A stretch of DNA of 34,900 nucleotides from Gammaproteobacteria bacterium (GTDB lineage Bacteria; Pseudomonadota; Gammaproteobacteria; GCA-001735895): positions 1-34,900 of the forward strand of contig JAJDOF010000075.1 in the NCBI GenBank assembly GCA_022340305.1, written 5' to 3'. The translations under genes and the position numbers were made by a program. The notes below the pieces were generated by a model, which was given only the letters and a program-made list of their open reading frames with translations, was not told the DNA's origin and did not search any database. Positions 1-6,813 of this stretch are shown here, in pieces. The number at the start of each line of letters is the position of its first letter. Positions within the stretch are counted from its first letter, which is position 1.

Positions 1-143
1 GCCTGTTGCGCGAGCGCCGATGCCGAGGCAATGAGAACCTCTTCGCGGTTGTCCTGGAAATATCGGGCCACACGCAGTTCGGCCGGAGTCAACTGGCCCA
101 GGTGCGTGTTCAACCGATCTTCGAAACTGCAAGATATATCCAT
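1..143 (-). CDS. RpiR/MurR-family transcriptional regulator, N-terminal fragment cut by window edge
   Basis: The minus strand reads from an ATG at 141-143 to the window edge without a stop, giving 47 codons. The peptide begins MDISCSFEDRL and continues with LTPAELRVARYFQDN and then LIASASALAQQ. This is the pattern of the RpiR N-terminal helix-turn-helix domain, in which a run like 'lt.aE..va.yi..n' precedes the recognition helix. The family normally adds a C-terminal SIS sugar-phosphate-binding domain, which would lie outside the window. It is divergent from the MFS transporter, and two 16-bp dyads lie between them, so this protein is the obvious candidate to bind there. The family call rests on the motif alone and the effector is unknown. 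Confidence 0.75.
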   Translation of the reverse strand, partial: MDISCSFEDRLNTHLGQLTPAELRVARYFQDNREEVLIASASALAQQ

Positions 144-159
144 CGCAAGCTAACCTTTA

Positions 160-188
160 TTGACTCTTTGTGTTGTGCATACTACACT
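160..188 (+). promoter_or_regulatory. Sigma-70-like promoter for the MFS gene
   Basis: TTGACT (160-165) and TACACT (183-188) are separated by exactly 17 bases. The elements match 5/6 and 4/6 of the -35 and -10 consensus. Transcription would start near 195, about 63 bases before the ATG at 258. The -10 box overlaps the first operator-like dyad. Confidence 0.65.
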
Positions 189-216
189 AAATTCGTATTA
201 TGTAGCAATTACTACA
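171..216. promoter_or_regulatory. Tandem operator-like dyads between RpiR-type regulator and MFS gene
   Basis: Two sites share the layout TGTWG-N6-CTACA: 171-186 (TGTTGTGCATACTACA) and 201-216 (TGTAGCAATTACTACA). Their starts are 30 bp apart, close to three helical turns, so both face the same side of the DNA. The first overlaps the -10 box and the second sits just past the expected transcription start. RpiR-family proteins such as HexR bind AT-rich TGTA...TACA dyads, which fits the neighbouring regulator. Site identity is inferred. Confidence 0.55.
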
Positions 217-257
217 AATACATTGGTCCATTCACTGCAACGCAGAGTCAAGTCAAA

Positions 258-1460
258 ATGATCTTTACTAAAAGCAAAGTGAAAATACCGACTGGCATCT
301 GGGCGCTTGGGTTTGTCAGCCTACTCATGGACGCGTCATCAGAACTGGTCCACAGCCTTCTGCCGGCGCTGTTTGTATCGCTTGGCGTAGGCATGGCCAC
401 TGTCGGTTTTATCGAAGGCGTGGCCGAGGCGACCGCTTCCATTACCAAGATATTTTCCGGCGCATTGAGCGACTGGCTCGGCAAACGCAAGATCCTGGCT
501 ATCGTTGGCTATGGTCTGGCAACGATAACAAAACCACTGTTTCCACTGGCGCAATCAGCAGAAGTGCTGTTTGTGGCGCGCTTCATCGATCGCATCGGCA
601 AGGGGATCAGGGGGGCGCCTCGCGATGCCCTGATTGCGGATATCACTCCGCCCGAAATTCGCGGCGAAGCCTATGGCCTGCGCCAGTCACTCGACGCCGC
701 GGGCGCATTCATCGGTCCGTTGCTGGCGATCGCCCTGATGGCTTTGCTCGCAGACGACATCACCCTGGTGCTATGGTTTGCGCTGATTCCTGCCGTGTTA
801 TGCATGGCGTTTCTAGTCTTCGGAGTCCACGAACCCGACACGATTCCAGCAGGAAAAGACAGTAACCACAAGCCTGGCTTCTCCTTACGCATAACCGAAT
901 TGACGCAAATGGGGGGCGGCTTCTGGTTTATTACCAGCATCGGCGCATTGTTCGCAATGGCACGATTCAGCGTGGCATTTCTCGCCCTGCGCGCGATGGA
1001 TCTGGGAATGCCGATCGGCCTGTCACCATTCGTACTGGTGCTGATGAGCGTTGTCTTTTCGCTGTCCTCCTATCCGGTAGGACTGCTGGCCGACCGTATC
1101 GAACGGCGCTACTTGCTGGCATTCGGATTCGCCACGCTGATCCTCGCCCAATTGTTGTTAGCCAACGCCACGAGTTATCTCCTGGTGATGGTCGGGGTGG
1201 CTACCTGGGGCGTTCATCTCGGACTCACTCAGGGCGTACTGGCTGCCCTCGTAGCAGACTGTGCACCGGAACATTTGCGCGGCTCGGCATTCGGCATTTT
1301 CAATCTCGTCAACGGCATCGCACTCCTTTTTGCGAGCCTCGTCGCCGGGGTATTGTGGCAAATGCTCGGCGCTGCAACGACTTTTTACGCGGGTGCGGCT
1401 TTCGCCGGGATTGCACTGTTGCTGTTACTCAACTTTTTTCATTCACGGCACTGGACCTGA
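258..1460 (+). CDS. MFS transporter (12-TM permease)
   Basis: A 400-residue inner-membrane major facilitator superfamily permease. About a dozen hydrophobic segments are visible. The loop between TM2 and TM3 reads GALSDWLGKRKI, the MFS signature (G.lsDr.GrR). A second copy of the motif, GLLADRIERRY, opens the C-terminal half. The ATG at 258 is chosen because the preceding open frame contains the promoter, the operators and the reverse-strand regulator gene, and because the protein then starts just before TM1 as usual for the family. The Shine-Dalgarno is weak. Being divergent from an RpiR-type regulator suggests a sugar or sugar-phosphate-related substrate, but the sequence does not identify it. 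Confidence 0.85.
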   Translation: MIFTKSKVKIPTGIWALGFVSLLMDASSELVHSLLPALFVSLGVGMATVGFIEGVAEATASITKIFSGALSDWLGKRKILAIVGYGLATITKPLFPLAQSAEVLFVARFIDRIGKGIRGAPRDALIADITPPEIRGEAYGLRQSLDAAGAFIGPLLAIALMALLADDITLVLWFALIPAVLCMAFLVFGVHEPDTIPAGKDSNHKPGFSLRITELTQMGGGFWFITSIGALFAMARFSVAFLALRAMDLGMPIGLSPFVLVLMSVVFSLSSYPVGLLADRIERRYLLAFGFATLILAQLLLANATSYLLVMVGVATWGVHLGLTQGVLAALVADCAPEHLRGSAFGIFNLVNGIALLFASLVAGVLWQMLGAATTFYAGAAFAGIALLLLLNFFHSRHWT

Positions 1461-1470
1461 TAATTTCTCA

Positions 1471-1494
1471 AGTTCCTCAAGGAGTTCCTCAAGG
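1471..1494. repeat. 12-bp perfect tandem duplication after the MFS stop
   Basis: AGTTCCTCAAGG occurs twice head to tail (1471-1482 and 1483-1494). Its last two bases are the first two of the inverted-repeat element that follows. Confidence 0.8.
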
Positions 1495-1618
1495 GACACA
1501 CGCCTGCACCTCAACTCCCCTCGTTGACCATAAATTGACAAGGCCAGCAAATCGCAATCGCAGGAATTAGGATATACCTGCACTTAGATCTTGAGAAAAA
1601 TAAAAGAGCGTGTGTCCC
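1493..1618. repeat. 126-bp inverted-repeat-bounded element, REP/MITE-like
   Basis: The segment begins GGGACACACGC and ends GCGTGTGTCCC, an 11-bp perfect terminal inverted repeat. It contains no gene. Its left end resembles two further single copies in the window, at 2020-2060 and 5493-5532. This fits a small non-autonomous repeat or REP-type pair, but no transposase is present to confirm it. Confidence 0.5.
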
Positions 1619-1646
1619 ATGGCTAATTACTCCATGGCTAATTACT
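1617..1646. repeat. 15-bp perfect tandem duplication
   Basis: CCATGGCTAATTACT is repeated exactly at 1617-1631 and 1632-1646. It lies two bases beyond the stop codon of the 94-aa gene (minus strand) and abuts the right end of the inverted-repeat element. Confidence 0.85.
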
Positions 1647-1648
1647 AT

Positions 1649-1933
1649 TTAGAAAGAATTAAACACCTCGCCAGTGTGCGGATGCACCGAGTCCCCATCG
1701 ATCACGCCTGCTGCAATCATGTCGGCAAATACTTTCCTCGCTGTGTCGGCAGCAGCATCCATTTTTGCCTGATCAGGATACCGGGCAATGACGACACCCT
1801 TGCCATTGCCATATGAGACCAGGTCAATAAATTCGGCACCGATACCTGCTAACAGGTCGCGCATTTTTTCCGTGCTTTCTTTTACCTTATCCATATCCGA
1901 TGCGGCAAAACGTGTAATTCTGTAGACGGCCAT
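1649..1933 (-). CDS. Conserved hypothetical protein, 94 aa, possible ferredoxin-like (ABM/Dabb-type) fold
   Basis: A 94-residue soluble protein beginning MAVYRITRFAASDMDKVKES. The ATG is preceded on the minus strand by AGGAG at good spacing (AGGAGAGCCAA then ATG), so the start is firm. The pattern is a beta strand, an amphipathic helix (DMDKVKESTEKMRDLL), a strand pair around FIDLVSYGNGKGVVIARYPD, a second long helix (AKMDAAADTARKVFADMI), and a tail mentioning HPHTGEVF. This is typical of dimeric alpha/beta-barrel proteins such as antibiotic-biosynthesis-monooxygenase-like domains, but I see no catalytic signature. It lies 154 bp downstream of the nitronate monooxygenase-like gene on the same strand and may share its transcript. 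The function is unknown. Confidence 0.75.
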   Translation of the reverse strand: MAVYRITRFAASDMDKVKESTEKMRDLLAGIGAEFIDLVSYGNGKGVVIARYPDQAKMDAAADTARKVFADMIAAGVIDGDSVHPHTGEVFNSF

Positions 1934-1956
1934 TTGGCTCTCCTGATTAAAATCCG

Positions 1957-1990
1957 ACCCTGCGGGTTATTCCGCAAGTGCCGGCAGGGT
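1957..1990 (-). promoter_or_regulatory. Overlapping alternative hairpins upstream of the 94-aa gene
   Basis: ACCCTGC (1957-1963) pairs with GCAGGGT (1984-1990). TGCGG (1961-1965) pairs with CCGCA (1972-1976). The two stems share three bases and cannot both form fully. They lie about 24 bases 5' of the start codon. This may be a leader structure or simply a repeat remnant. Confidence 0.3.
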
Positions 1991-2019
1991 ATACGAACTA
2001 ACAAAGCATGTATGTAGCG

Positions 2020-2060
2020 AAAGCCCCCAAATGGACACACACTTTCGCCTGAACCCACTC
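2020..2060 (+). repeat. Dispersed REP-like repeat, copy 2
   Basis: The segment runs AAAGCCCC-N5-GGACACACA-N4-CGCC-N2-AAC. It aligns without gaps to the copy at 5493-5532, and its GGACACAC core matches the end of the element at 1493-1618. Confidence 0.5.
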
Positions 2061-2087
2061 GGCCCATGCAAATCGGAAGGCCCCCAG

Positions 2088-3143
2088 TTAAAGCAGGTTC
2101 CGGGCTTCTGTCACCAGCGTCTGCACCAGTTCGGCTGCCGGCATTTCCCGGTTGAGCGCTGCTGCTTGCCCATACAGAAGAAATCTAAAATCCAGTGTCT
2201 CGCCTGAGGTCGCCATTAACGGTCCACTCAACGAATACATGGTTGGAAAATCAGGCAGAGGATCACGGCAAACAGCCATTGATTCGATATAATTGTTCCG
2301 CCTGGCCCGGGCTGGCCTCCCGGAGAAAGCCCTGGTTAAGCGGGTATCATCATCCTTTGCATTTCGTATTGCCTCCAGGTGTACATCGCTCACACTGGCC
2401 TCAGGACAGGAGAGAAATGCCGTGCCCATTTGCACGCCACAGGCTCCCAGCATAAAAGCTGCAGCGATACCCCTTCCATCTGCGATTCCACCGGCAGCGA
2501 TCAGCGGAATATTAACCGCATCGGCAATTTGTGGCACAAGCGCCATGATGCCAATCCCATGGTCTTCATGGTTTACATCAAAGCTCCCCCGATGACCCCC
2601 AGCCTCCCATCCCTGGGCAACAATCAAATCAACCCCGGCGAGCTCCAGGGCAATGGCTTCGGCCGTAGTCGTTGCGGAACAGAGAATTCGGCATCCTGCC
2701 GACTTTAATAACTCAATCGCACTGGATTCCGGCAATCCGAAATGAAAACTGACTAACGGAGGCTTTATCTCAAGCAACAGCTCCAGTTTTTCTTCGGTGA
2801 AGGTCAGTAGTGGTTTGCTCACATCCCGGGGTATTTCACTCAGTCCAGCCTGCGCATAAAAGGGACTGAGTCTTTCCCTGGTCGATTCGATGACATCCGC
2901 TTTGCTAACGGGTGTGTCATGTGCAAAGAAATTCAGGTTAAACGGTTTATCGGTTAACTTGCGGATTTTTTCGGCATCTTCCCTTATTGTCTCGACCGAT
3001 GTTTCTGAATAGCCCATCGACCCGATTCCACCCGCATTACTGACAGCGGCCGCCAGCTCCACTGTTGTAGATCCTGCCATTGGCGCCTGGATTATTGGAT
3101 GCTCAATGCCGAGCAAATCGATTAGATGGGTTTTTGGCCACAT
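2088..3143 (-). CDS. Nitronate monooxygenase-like NAD(P)H-dependent flavin oxidoreductase
   Basis: A 351-residue TIM-barrel flavoprotein of the nitronate monooxygenase (formerly 2-nitropropane dioxygenase) family. Visible signatures are HPIIQAPMAG (15-24) at the FMN end, the catalytic-histidine motif GWEAGGHRGSF (178-188, His184), and the phosphate-binding run AAGGIADGRGIAAAFMLGA (216-234) followed by GVQMGTAFL. Characterised relatives use FMN to oxidise alkyl nitronates or reduce quinones; which applies here cannot be told. The ATG has a GAGGG Shine-Dalgarno nine bases upstream. A strong promoter lies directly upstream and gives a leader of only about 20 bases. The 94-aa gene follows on the same strand. 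Confidence 0.88.
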   Translation of the reverse strand: MWPKTHLIDLLGIEHPIIQAPMAGSTTVELAAAVSNAGGIGSMGYSETSVETIREDAEKIRKLTDKPFNLNFFAHDTPVSKADVIESTRERLSPFYAQAGLSEIPRDVSKPLLTFTEEKLELLLEIKPPLVSFHFGLPESSAIELLKSAGCRILCSATTTAEAIALELAGVDLIVAQGWEAGGHRGSFDVNHEDHGIGIMALVPQIADAVNIPLIAAGGIADGRGIAAAFMLGACGVQMGTAFLSCPEASVSDVHLEAIRNAKDDDTRLTRAFSGRPARARRNNYIESMAVCRDPLPDFPTMYSLSGPLMATSGETLDFRFLLYGQAAALNREMPAAELVQTLVTEARNLL

Positions 3144-3156
3144 GATTGAATCCCTC

Positions 3157-3172
3157 GAATATCGAAATATTC
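3157..3172. promoter_or_regulatory. Perfect palindrome overlapping the -10 of the NMO promoter
   Basis: GAATAT-CGAA-ATATTC has 6-bp arms around four bases. It covers part of the -10 element (3169-3174) and the predicted transcription start near 3162. That is a classical position for a repressor operator. Confidence 0.5.
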
Positions 3173-3197
3173 TAAACTGAACAGGCTTGTGTGTCAG
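3169..3197 (-). promoter_or_regulatory. Sigma-70-like promoter for the NMO gene
   Basis: On the minus strand CTGACA (3197-3192), 17 bases, then TAGAAT (3174-3169). Each element matches 5/6 of consensus, making this the best promoter in the window. The remaining sequence up to 3444 shows no gene and no convincing promoter for the rightward gene. Confidence 0.7.
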
Positions 3198-3444
3198 CGG
3201 GATTATCGGCTAGAAACATCATGACTGGCACCGAAAGGAGAATTTTACTTTCCCGGGAACGGCCATAAAACAGGCCCTGGTAAAATTAAATTCATAAGGT
3301 AAAAACAAAGTTCACTTTCCCCACAATTTCCAGTCGTATACCTGTATTGACCGGTTTAAGATACTCGCAACGTTACGCTTGGCTCTGGTGTCGGTGCCCT
3401 GGTAACCCGGATAACTTGGAGCGATAGCGATCGATATCAATGCC

Positions 3445-5481
3445 TTGCTAGACTGGATAGCGCAACATCCCCAATGGTCCTATCTGGCTGTATTTCTTAT
3501 TGCATTAACCGAATCACTCGCGGCGGTTGGTTTAATCGTACCCGGGGCGGTCTTGATAATGTCTGTTGGTGCCATTATCGGCATGGGCATCATCGGATTC
3601 TGGCCGATCCTGTTCGCAGCCGTCGCAGGTGCAATCGTCGGTGATGGATTGAGTTTTTGGCTCGGGCGCCACTATGCCGATCGAGTGCGCACTTTCTGGC
3701 CGTTCCGCAACCATCCACAGTGGCTGGACCTGGGTGAGCGGTTCTTTAACCGCCACGGCGGAAAAAGCATCCTGTTCGGTCGCTTCGTTGGACCTGTGCG
3801 CCCGTTTATTCCAGTAGTGGCAGGCATGCTCGGCATGCAGCCCAGGGCATTTTACCTGGCGAATATCCTGTCTGCTCTCGCCTGGGCGCCGGGATACCTG
3901 TTACCTGGTATGGCCTTCGGTGCTTCGCTGGCGGTAGCCGGTGAAGTTGCGTTACGACTGGTCGTGTTGCTGGTGCTAATCGGTGCGTTGACCTGGCTCG
4001 TATTGTGGTCCATCCGCAGATTATTCATTGAATTGTCGCCACGTGCTGGGCAAATGGTCCAGTCGCTGCTGGATTGGGGGGGACGCCATCCTAAATTGAA
4101 CAGATATATCGGGGGTTTACTGGACCCCTCGCAGCCGGAATTTAAATCTTTGCTGGTTTTCGCGGTTGTGCTGATCAGTGCCACCGGGTTGTTCCTGGGA
4201 GTGTTGGAGGATGTTGTTACCGGTGATCCACTGGTACGCGTGGACCTGGGCCTCTATCGACTAGTACAGGATATCCGCTCACCCTGGGGCGACCGGATTA
4301 TGGTATTTGTGACGGAACTGGGCGATGGGGTCGTTATCGCGCTGGTCTCTGTTGCGGTGTTGGCGTGGCTCTTATGGTTGCGCAAGTGGCGTGTCGCGGG
4401 ATACTGGGGCGCCGCAGTCTTTTTTGGTCAATTGGCGGCCACTATCTTCAAGCTGGTACTGCAACGACCCCGGCCTCTCGAAAACATCTATGATGGGTTA
4501 TCGACCTATGCCTTCCCCAGCGGCCATGCTGTCATGAGCACTGTGGTATACGGATTCCTGGCAGTGCTCATTGCTCGCCAGTTATCGCGGTCACGCCGGT
4601 GGGTCGCATACGCTATAGCCGCTGTGCTGATCAGTGCTATCGCCATGTCGCGATTGTATCTGGGGGCACACTGGCTGTCAGACGTGCTCGGCGGGCTGAG
4701 CCTGGGTCTTGTCTGGGTATCCCTGCTTGGGATCGCCTATTATCGTCATTCAGCACCAACCTCTCTGCCGAAAAGCCTGACGGGCGTAGCATTGATTGCA
4801 CTGGTGCTTGCCAGCGGGTGGCATGTATCCAATCGATATTCCGAGGACTTGCAGCGCTATGCGCCGCGCCTGTCATTTCAGCACATGGACTCAACCAGCT
4901 GGTGGCAGGGGGGTTGGGTGAGACTGCCGACCTTCCGACAGGATCTCGCAGGCGAGTATGAGCAACCGCTGAACCTGCAATGGAGCGGCTCGCTTGCTGC
5001 ACTGCGTGAGACGCTCCTCCACCAGGGCTGGAAAGAACCGGTCCCTTTGAACGCCTCCACCGCGCTGCGCTGGCTGCTTCCGGCTCCCGCAATAGCCGAG
5101 CTTCCCATGTTACCGCAGGTACATGACGGCAGGCACGAGGCCTTGGTTATGATCAGCCCGCAAGAGAATGCCCAGCAGCAACGAGGGGCGACAAGCGACA
5201 GGAATAAACAGCTTGTTCTGCGCCTCTGGCATAGTGGCTTTCTCTTGAATTCTCACAAAGATCCGATCTGGGTCGGTAATGTTACGCTGCAGGCGCAACG
5301 GCAGATTCTGTTTCTGCGATTACCCTTCACCCTGGCGGAATACGACACACCTCTTGAAACGCTGATGGGATCAACTGACAGCTTCGAGCGACGCGTAGTG
5401 AATCGCTTACATGAACAGGCAAATGATGACCCCCTTTGGCAGGGAAATATTTTGTTGCTGCGCGCTGAGCGGTCCCGGTAG
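3445..5481 (+). CDS. Bifunctional DedA-family / PAP2 phosphatase membrane protein with LssY-like C-terminus
   Basis: A 678-residue polytopic inner-membrane fusion. Residues 1-195 form a DedA (SNARE-associated) domain with ESLAAVGLIVPG (23-34) and GRFVGPVRPFIPVVAGMLGM (112-131). Residues 240-430 form a PAP2 domain with all three phosphatase motifs: K336-x6-RP343-344, PSGH (358-361) and SRLYLGAHWLSD (402-413). The remaining 240 residues match the soluble LssY-type tail. DedA proteins are linked to lipid-carrier recycling and PAP2 enzymes dephosphorylate lipid phosphates such as undecaprenyl-PP, so a role in envelope lipid turnover is likely. The start is uncertain. TTG at 3445 fits family N-termini, but GGAG lies 23 bases upstream (3418-3421), the frame opens only at 3415, and no ATG or GTG is available. 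Confidence 0.88.
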   Translation: MLDWIAQHPQWSYLAVFLIALTESLAAVGLIVPGAVLIMSVGAIIGMGIIGFWPILFAAVAGAIVGDGLSFWLGRHYADRVRTFWPFRNHPQWLDLGERFFNRHGGKSILFGRFVGPVRPFIPVVAGMLGMQPRAFYLANILSALAWAPGYLLPGMAFGASLAVAGEVALRLVVLLVLIGALTWLVLWSIRRLFIELSPRAGQMVQSLLDWGGRHPKLNRYIGGLLDPSQPEFKSLLVFAVVLISATGLFLGVLEDVVTGDPLVRVDLGLYRLVQDIRSPWGDRIMVFVTELGDGVVIALVSVAVLAWLLWLRKWRVAGYWGAAVFFGQLAATIFKLVLQRPRPLENIYDGLSTYAFPSGHAVMSTVVYGFLAVLIARQLSRSRRWVAYAIAAVLISAIAMSRLYLGAHWLSDVLGGLSLGLVWVSLLGIAYYRHSAPTSLPKSLTGVALIALVLASGWHVSNRYSEDLQRYAPRLSFQHMDSTSWWQGGWVRLPTFRQDLAGEYEQPLNLQWSGSLAALRETLLHQGWKEPVPLNASTALRWLLPAPAIAELPMLPQVHDGRHEALVMISPQENAQQQRGATSDRNKQLVLRLWHSGFLLNSHKDPIWVGNVTLQAQRQILFLRLPFTLAEYDTPLETLMGSTDSFERRVVNRLHEQANDDPLWQGNILLLRAERSR

Positions 5482-5492
5482 TAACCAATGAG

Positions 5493-5532
5493 AAAGCCCC
5501 GCGAGGGACACACAGCTGCGCCGTAACTCCAC
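5493..5532 (+). repeat. Dispersed REP-like repeat, copy 3
   Basis: AAAGCCCC-N5-GGACACACA-N4-CGCC-N2-AAC lies just after the LssY-like gene. From its GGGACACAC core onward it matches the left end of the 1493-1618 element at 20 of 26 positions without gaps. The rest of 5482-5763 holds no gene I can support. Confidence 0.5.
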
Positions 5533-5748
5533 ATTTTGCGTCACGATTTGCAGTGAACGATTTGCCGCTCATATTCACACTTCAACAGCCGATGGCACGG
5601 TACATCAGGCTTTGAAACACCAGCGGAACGATTTAATACAGGTGTTGCCTCGACCGGTTGAACTGACACACCAGGACGGCCATTAGTGATTTTGCCTACT
5701 CAGATAGTAAACGGCACAAAGCTGTCACCGGCAATGCATCAAATAGAT

Positions 5749-5762
5749 CAGGCTTTAGCCTG
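5749..5762 (-). terminator. Hairpin directly after the universal stress gene, weak terminator candidate
   Basis: CAGGCT-TT-AGCCTG on the plus strand is a perfect dyad one base beyond the stop codon of the stress protein gene. On its transcript the following bases (AUCUAUUUGAUG) are only partly U-rich, so intrinsic termination would be inefficient. Confidence 0.35.
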
Positions 5763-5763
5763 T

Positions 5764-6285
5764 TTATTTTACGGTAAGAACTGAGCATTCCGCGCGCTGA
5801 GAAACCTTGTGCGACACACTACCAGTTACGAAGCCCTTCAGATTACTAAGCCCCCGTCTTCCCATTACTATGATATCAGCATCTGTTTTGCTGGCGATTT
5901 CAAGAATACAGTTTGCGTAATCCCCAACCAGAATTTCACTCGAAATATTTGTCACGCCTGCCTGTTTCGCATTTTTTGTTGCACTTTTTATTATTTGCTC
6001 GCCTAGTAAAGCAACAACCTTGGCCTCTTTCTCTTCTTTTTCACCGCCAATGAAACGGGCAACCGCCGAGAATGTATCTTTCTTGCTAGTCACATTTGGC
6101 TGCCTGGGTTCAAGCAAATTCTCCACTTCAGCCATGCGTATCAGTTCTTGAGGGGGATGATCACGGGTCAGAACATGAACAAGAGTTAGCCTGGCTTCGT
6201 ATTTTGAAGCCAGATCAATAGCCACTTTCAGGGCACTACTGGCGTGAGCCGAACCATCGATTGCTGCGATTATGTTTTTTATCAC
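5764..6285 (-). CDS. Universal stress protein (UspA family, ATP-binding type)
   Basis: A 173-residue cytoplasmic protein with one Usp domain. It opens with IIAAIDGSAHASSALKVAIDLA, the usual first strand with its Asp and following helix. It ends with the nucleotide-binding run GRRGLSNLKGFVTGS (142-156), matching G-2x-G-9x-G-S, and then the final strand CSVLTV. It is longer than most single-domain members because of a charged insertion at about 60-95 (PNVTSKKDTF...GGEKEEKEAK). The start is GTG: AGGAG lies eight bases upstream. A perfect 9-bp hairpin lies about 43 bases upstream in the leader. Family members help survival under stress; the specific role here is unknown. Confidence 0.88.
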   Translation of the reverse strand: MIKNIIAAIDGSAHASSALKVAIDLASKYEARLTLVHVLTRDHPPQELIRMAEVENLLEPRQPNVTSKKDTFSAVARFIGGEKEEKEAKVVALLGEQIIKSATKNAKQAGVTNISSEILVGDYANCILEIASKTDADIIVMGRRGLSNLKGFVTGSVSHKVSQRAECSVLTVK

Positions 6286-6813
6286 GGATTATTCTCCTAA
6301 TTCGTTGCTGAAATAAATTCTGCTGAAACCGTAACGCTCGCGTTACGGTAACTATCGCCGAGAATGAAACGAAGTATCGTCTCTGCTTCTCATGTATTCC
6401 GATTATTGACAATCCCGGCATTGCCCATGACTTTTCGGCAACCTTTTCTACTCGTCATAAATTGCACCGGTTCCACATCTATATTGCCACGTGCAGATCG
6501 AGATCAAATCATGATGGGGAAAATTCCACGAAATTCATTATGTGAGATATCGAGCACTGGCCGATAAACAACAGTGTAACAGCAATGGTATGGGAATATT
6601 ACCCGTTTCCCAAATGACAGGTCAGGACATGAAGCAGACCCTGCAGCTCAAAGTCGATGGACTCGAATAGTTTACTAATCGCCGCCGACGCATCCAGTTT
6701 GAGCTTCAGCTTTCCCGGCAGCCGTCCCTTGCAAAACCAGGGCGGGACAAAATCTTCGGCCTTAAGCTGACAGCCAAAAATACTCAATCAGGTACCTGGC
6801 TCAATCGCTACGC
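6286..6813. other. Gap between stress protein and LysR genes
   Basis: This 528-base AT-richer gap holds the hairpin at 6328-6349 and one doubtful minus-strand frame (6599-6787, 62 codons, TTG start, no ribosome site). That frame encodes a plausible but unrecognised peptide (PPWFCKGRLPGKLKLKLDAS in its middle), so it may be a remnant of a lost gene. Nothing else could be supported. Confidence 0.4.
6328..6349. promoter_or_regulatory. Perfect 9-bp inverted repeat upstream of the universal stress gene
   Basis: ACCGTAACG (6328-6336) pairs perfectly with CGTTACGGT (6341-6349) around CTCG. It lies about 43 bases upstream of the GTG start and has no T-tract on either side, so it looks more like an operator or leader hairpin than a terminator. 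Confidence 0.5.

Noticed and set aside
6..257. N-terminal extension of the MFS frame back to position 6
   Set aside because: It covers a divergent regulator gene, a promoter and operator-like dyads; the permease starts at 258.
6599..6787. 62-codon minus-strand frame
   Set aside because: TTG start, no ribosome site and no recognised family. It may be a remnant, so it is mentioned only in the gap entry.
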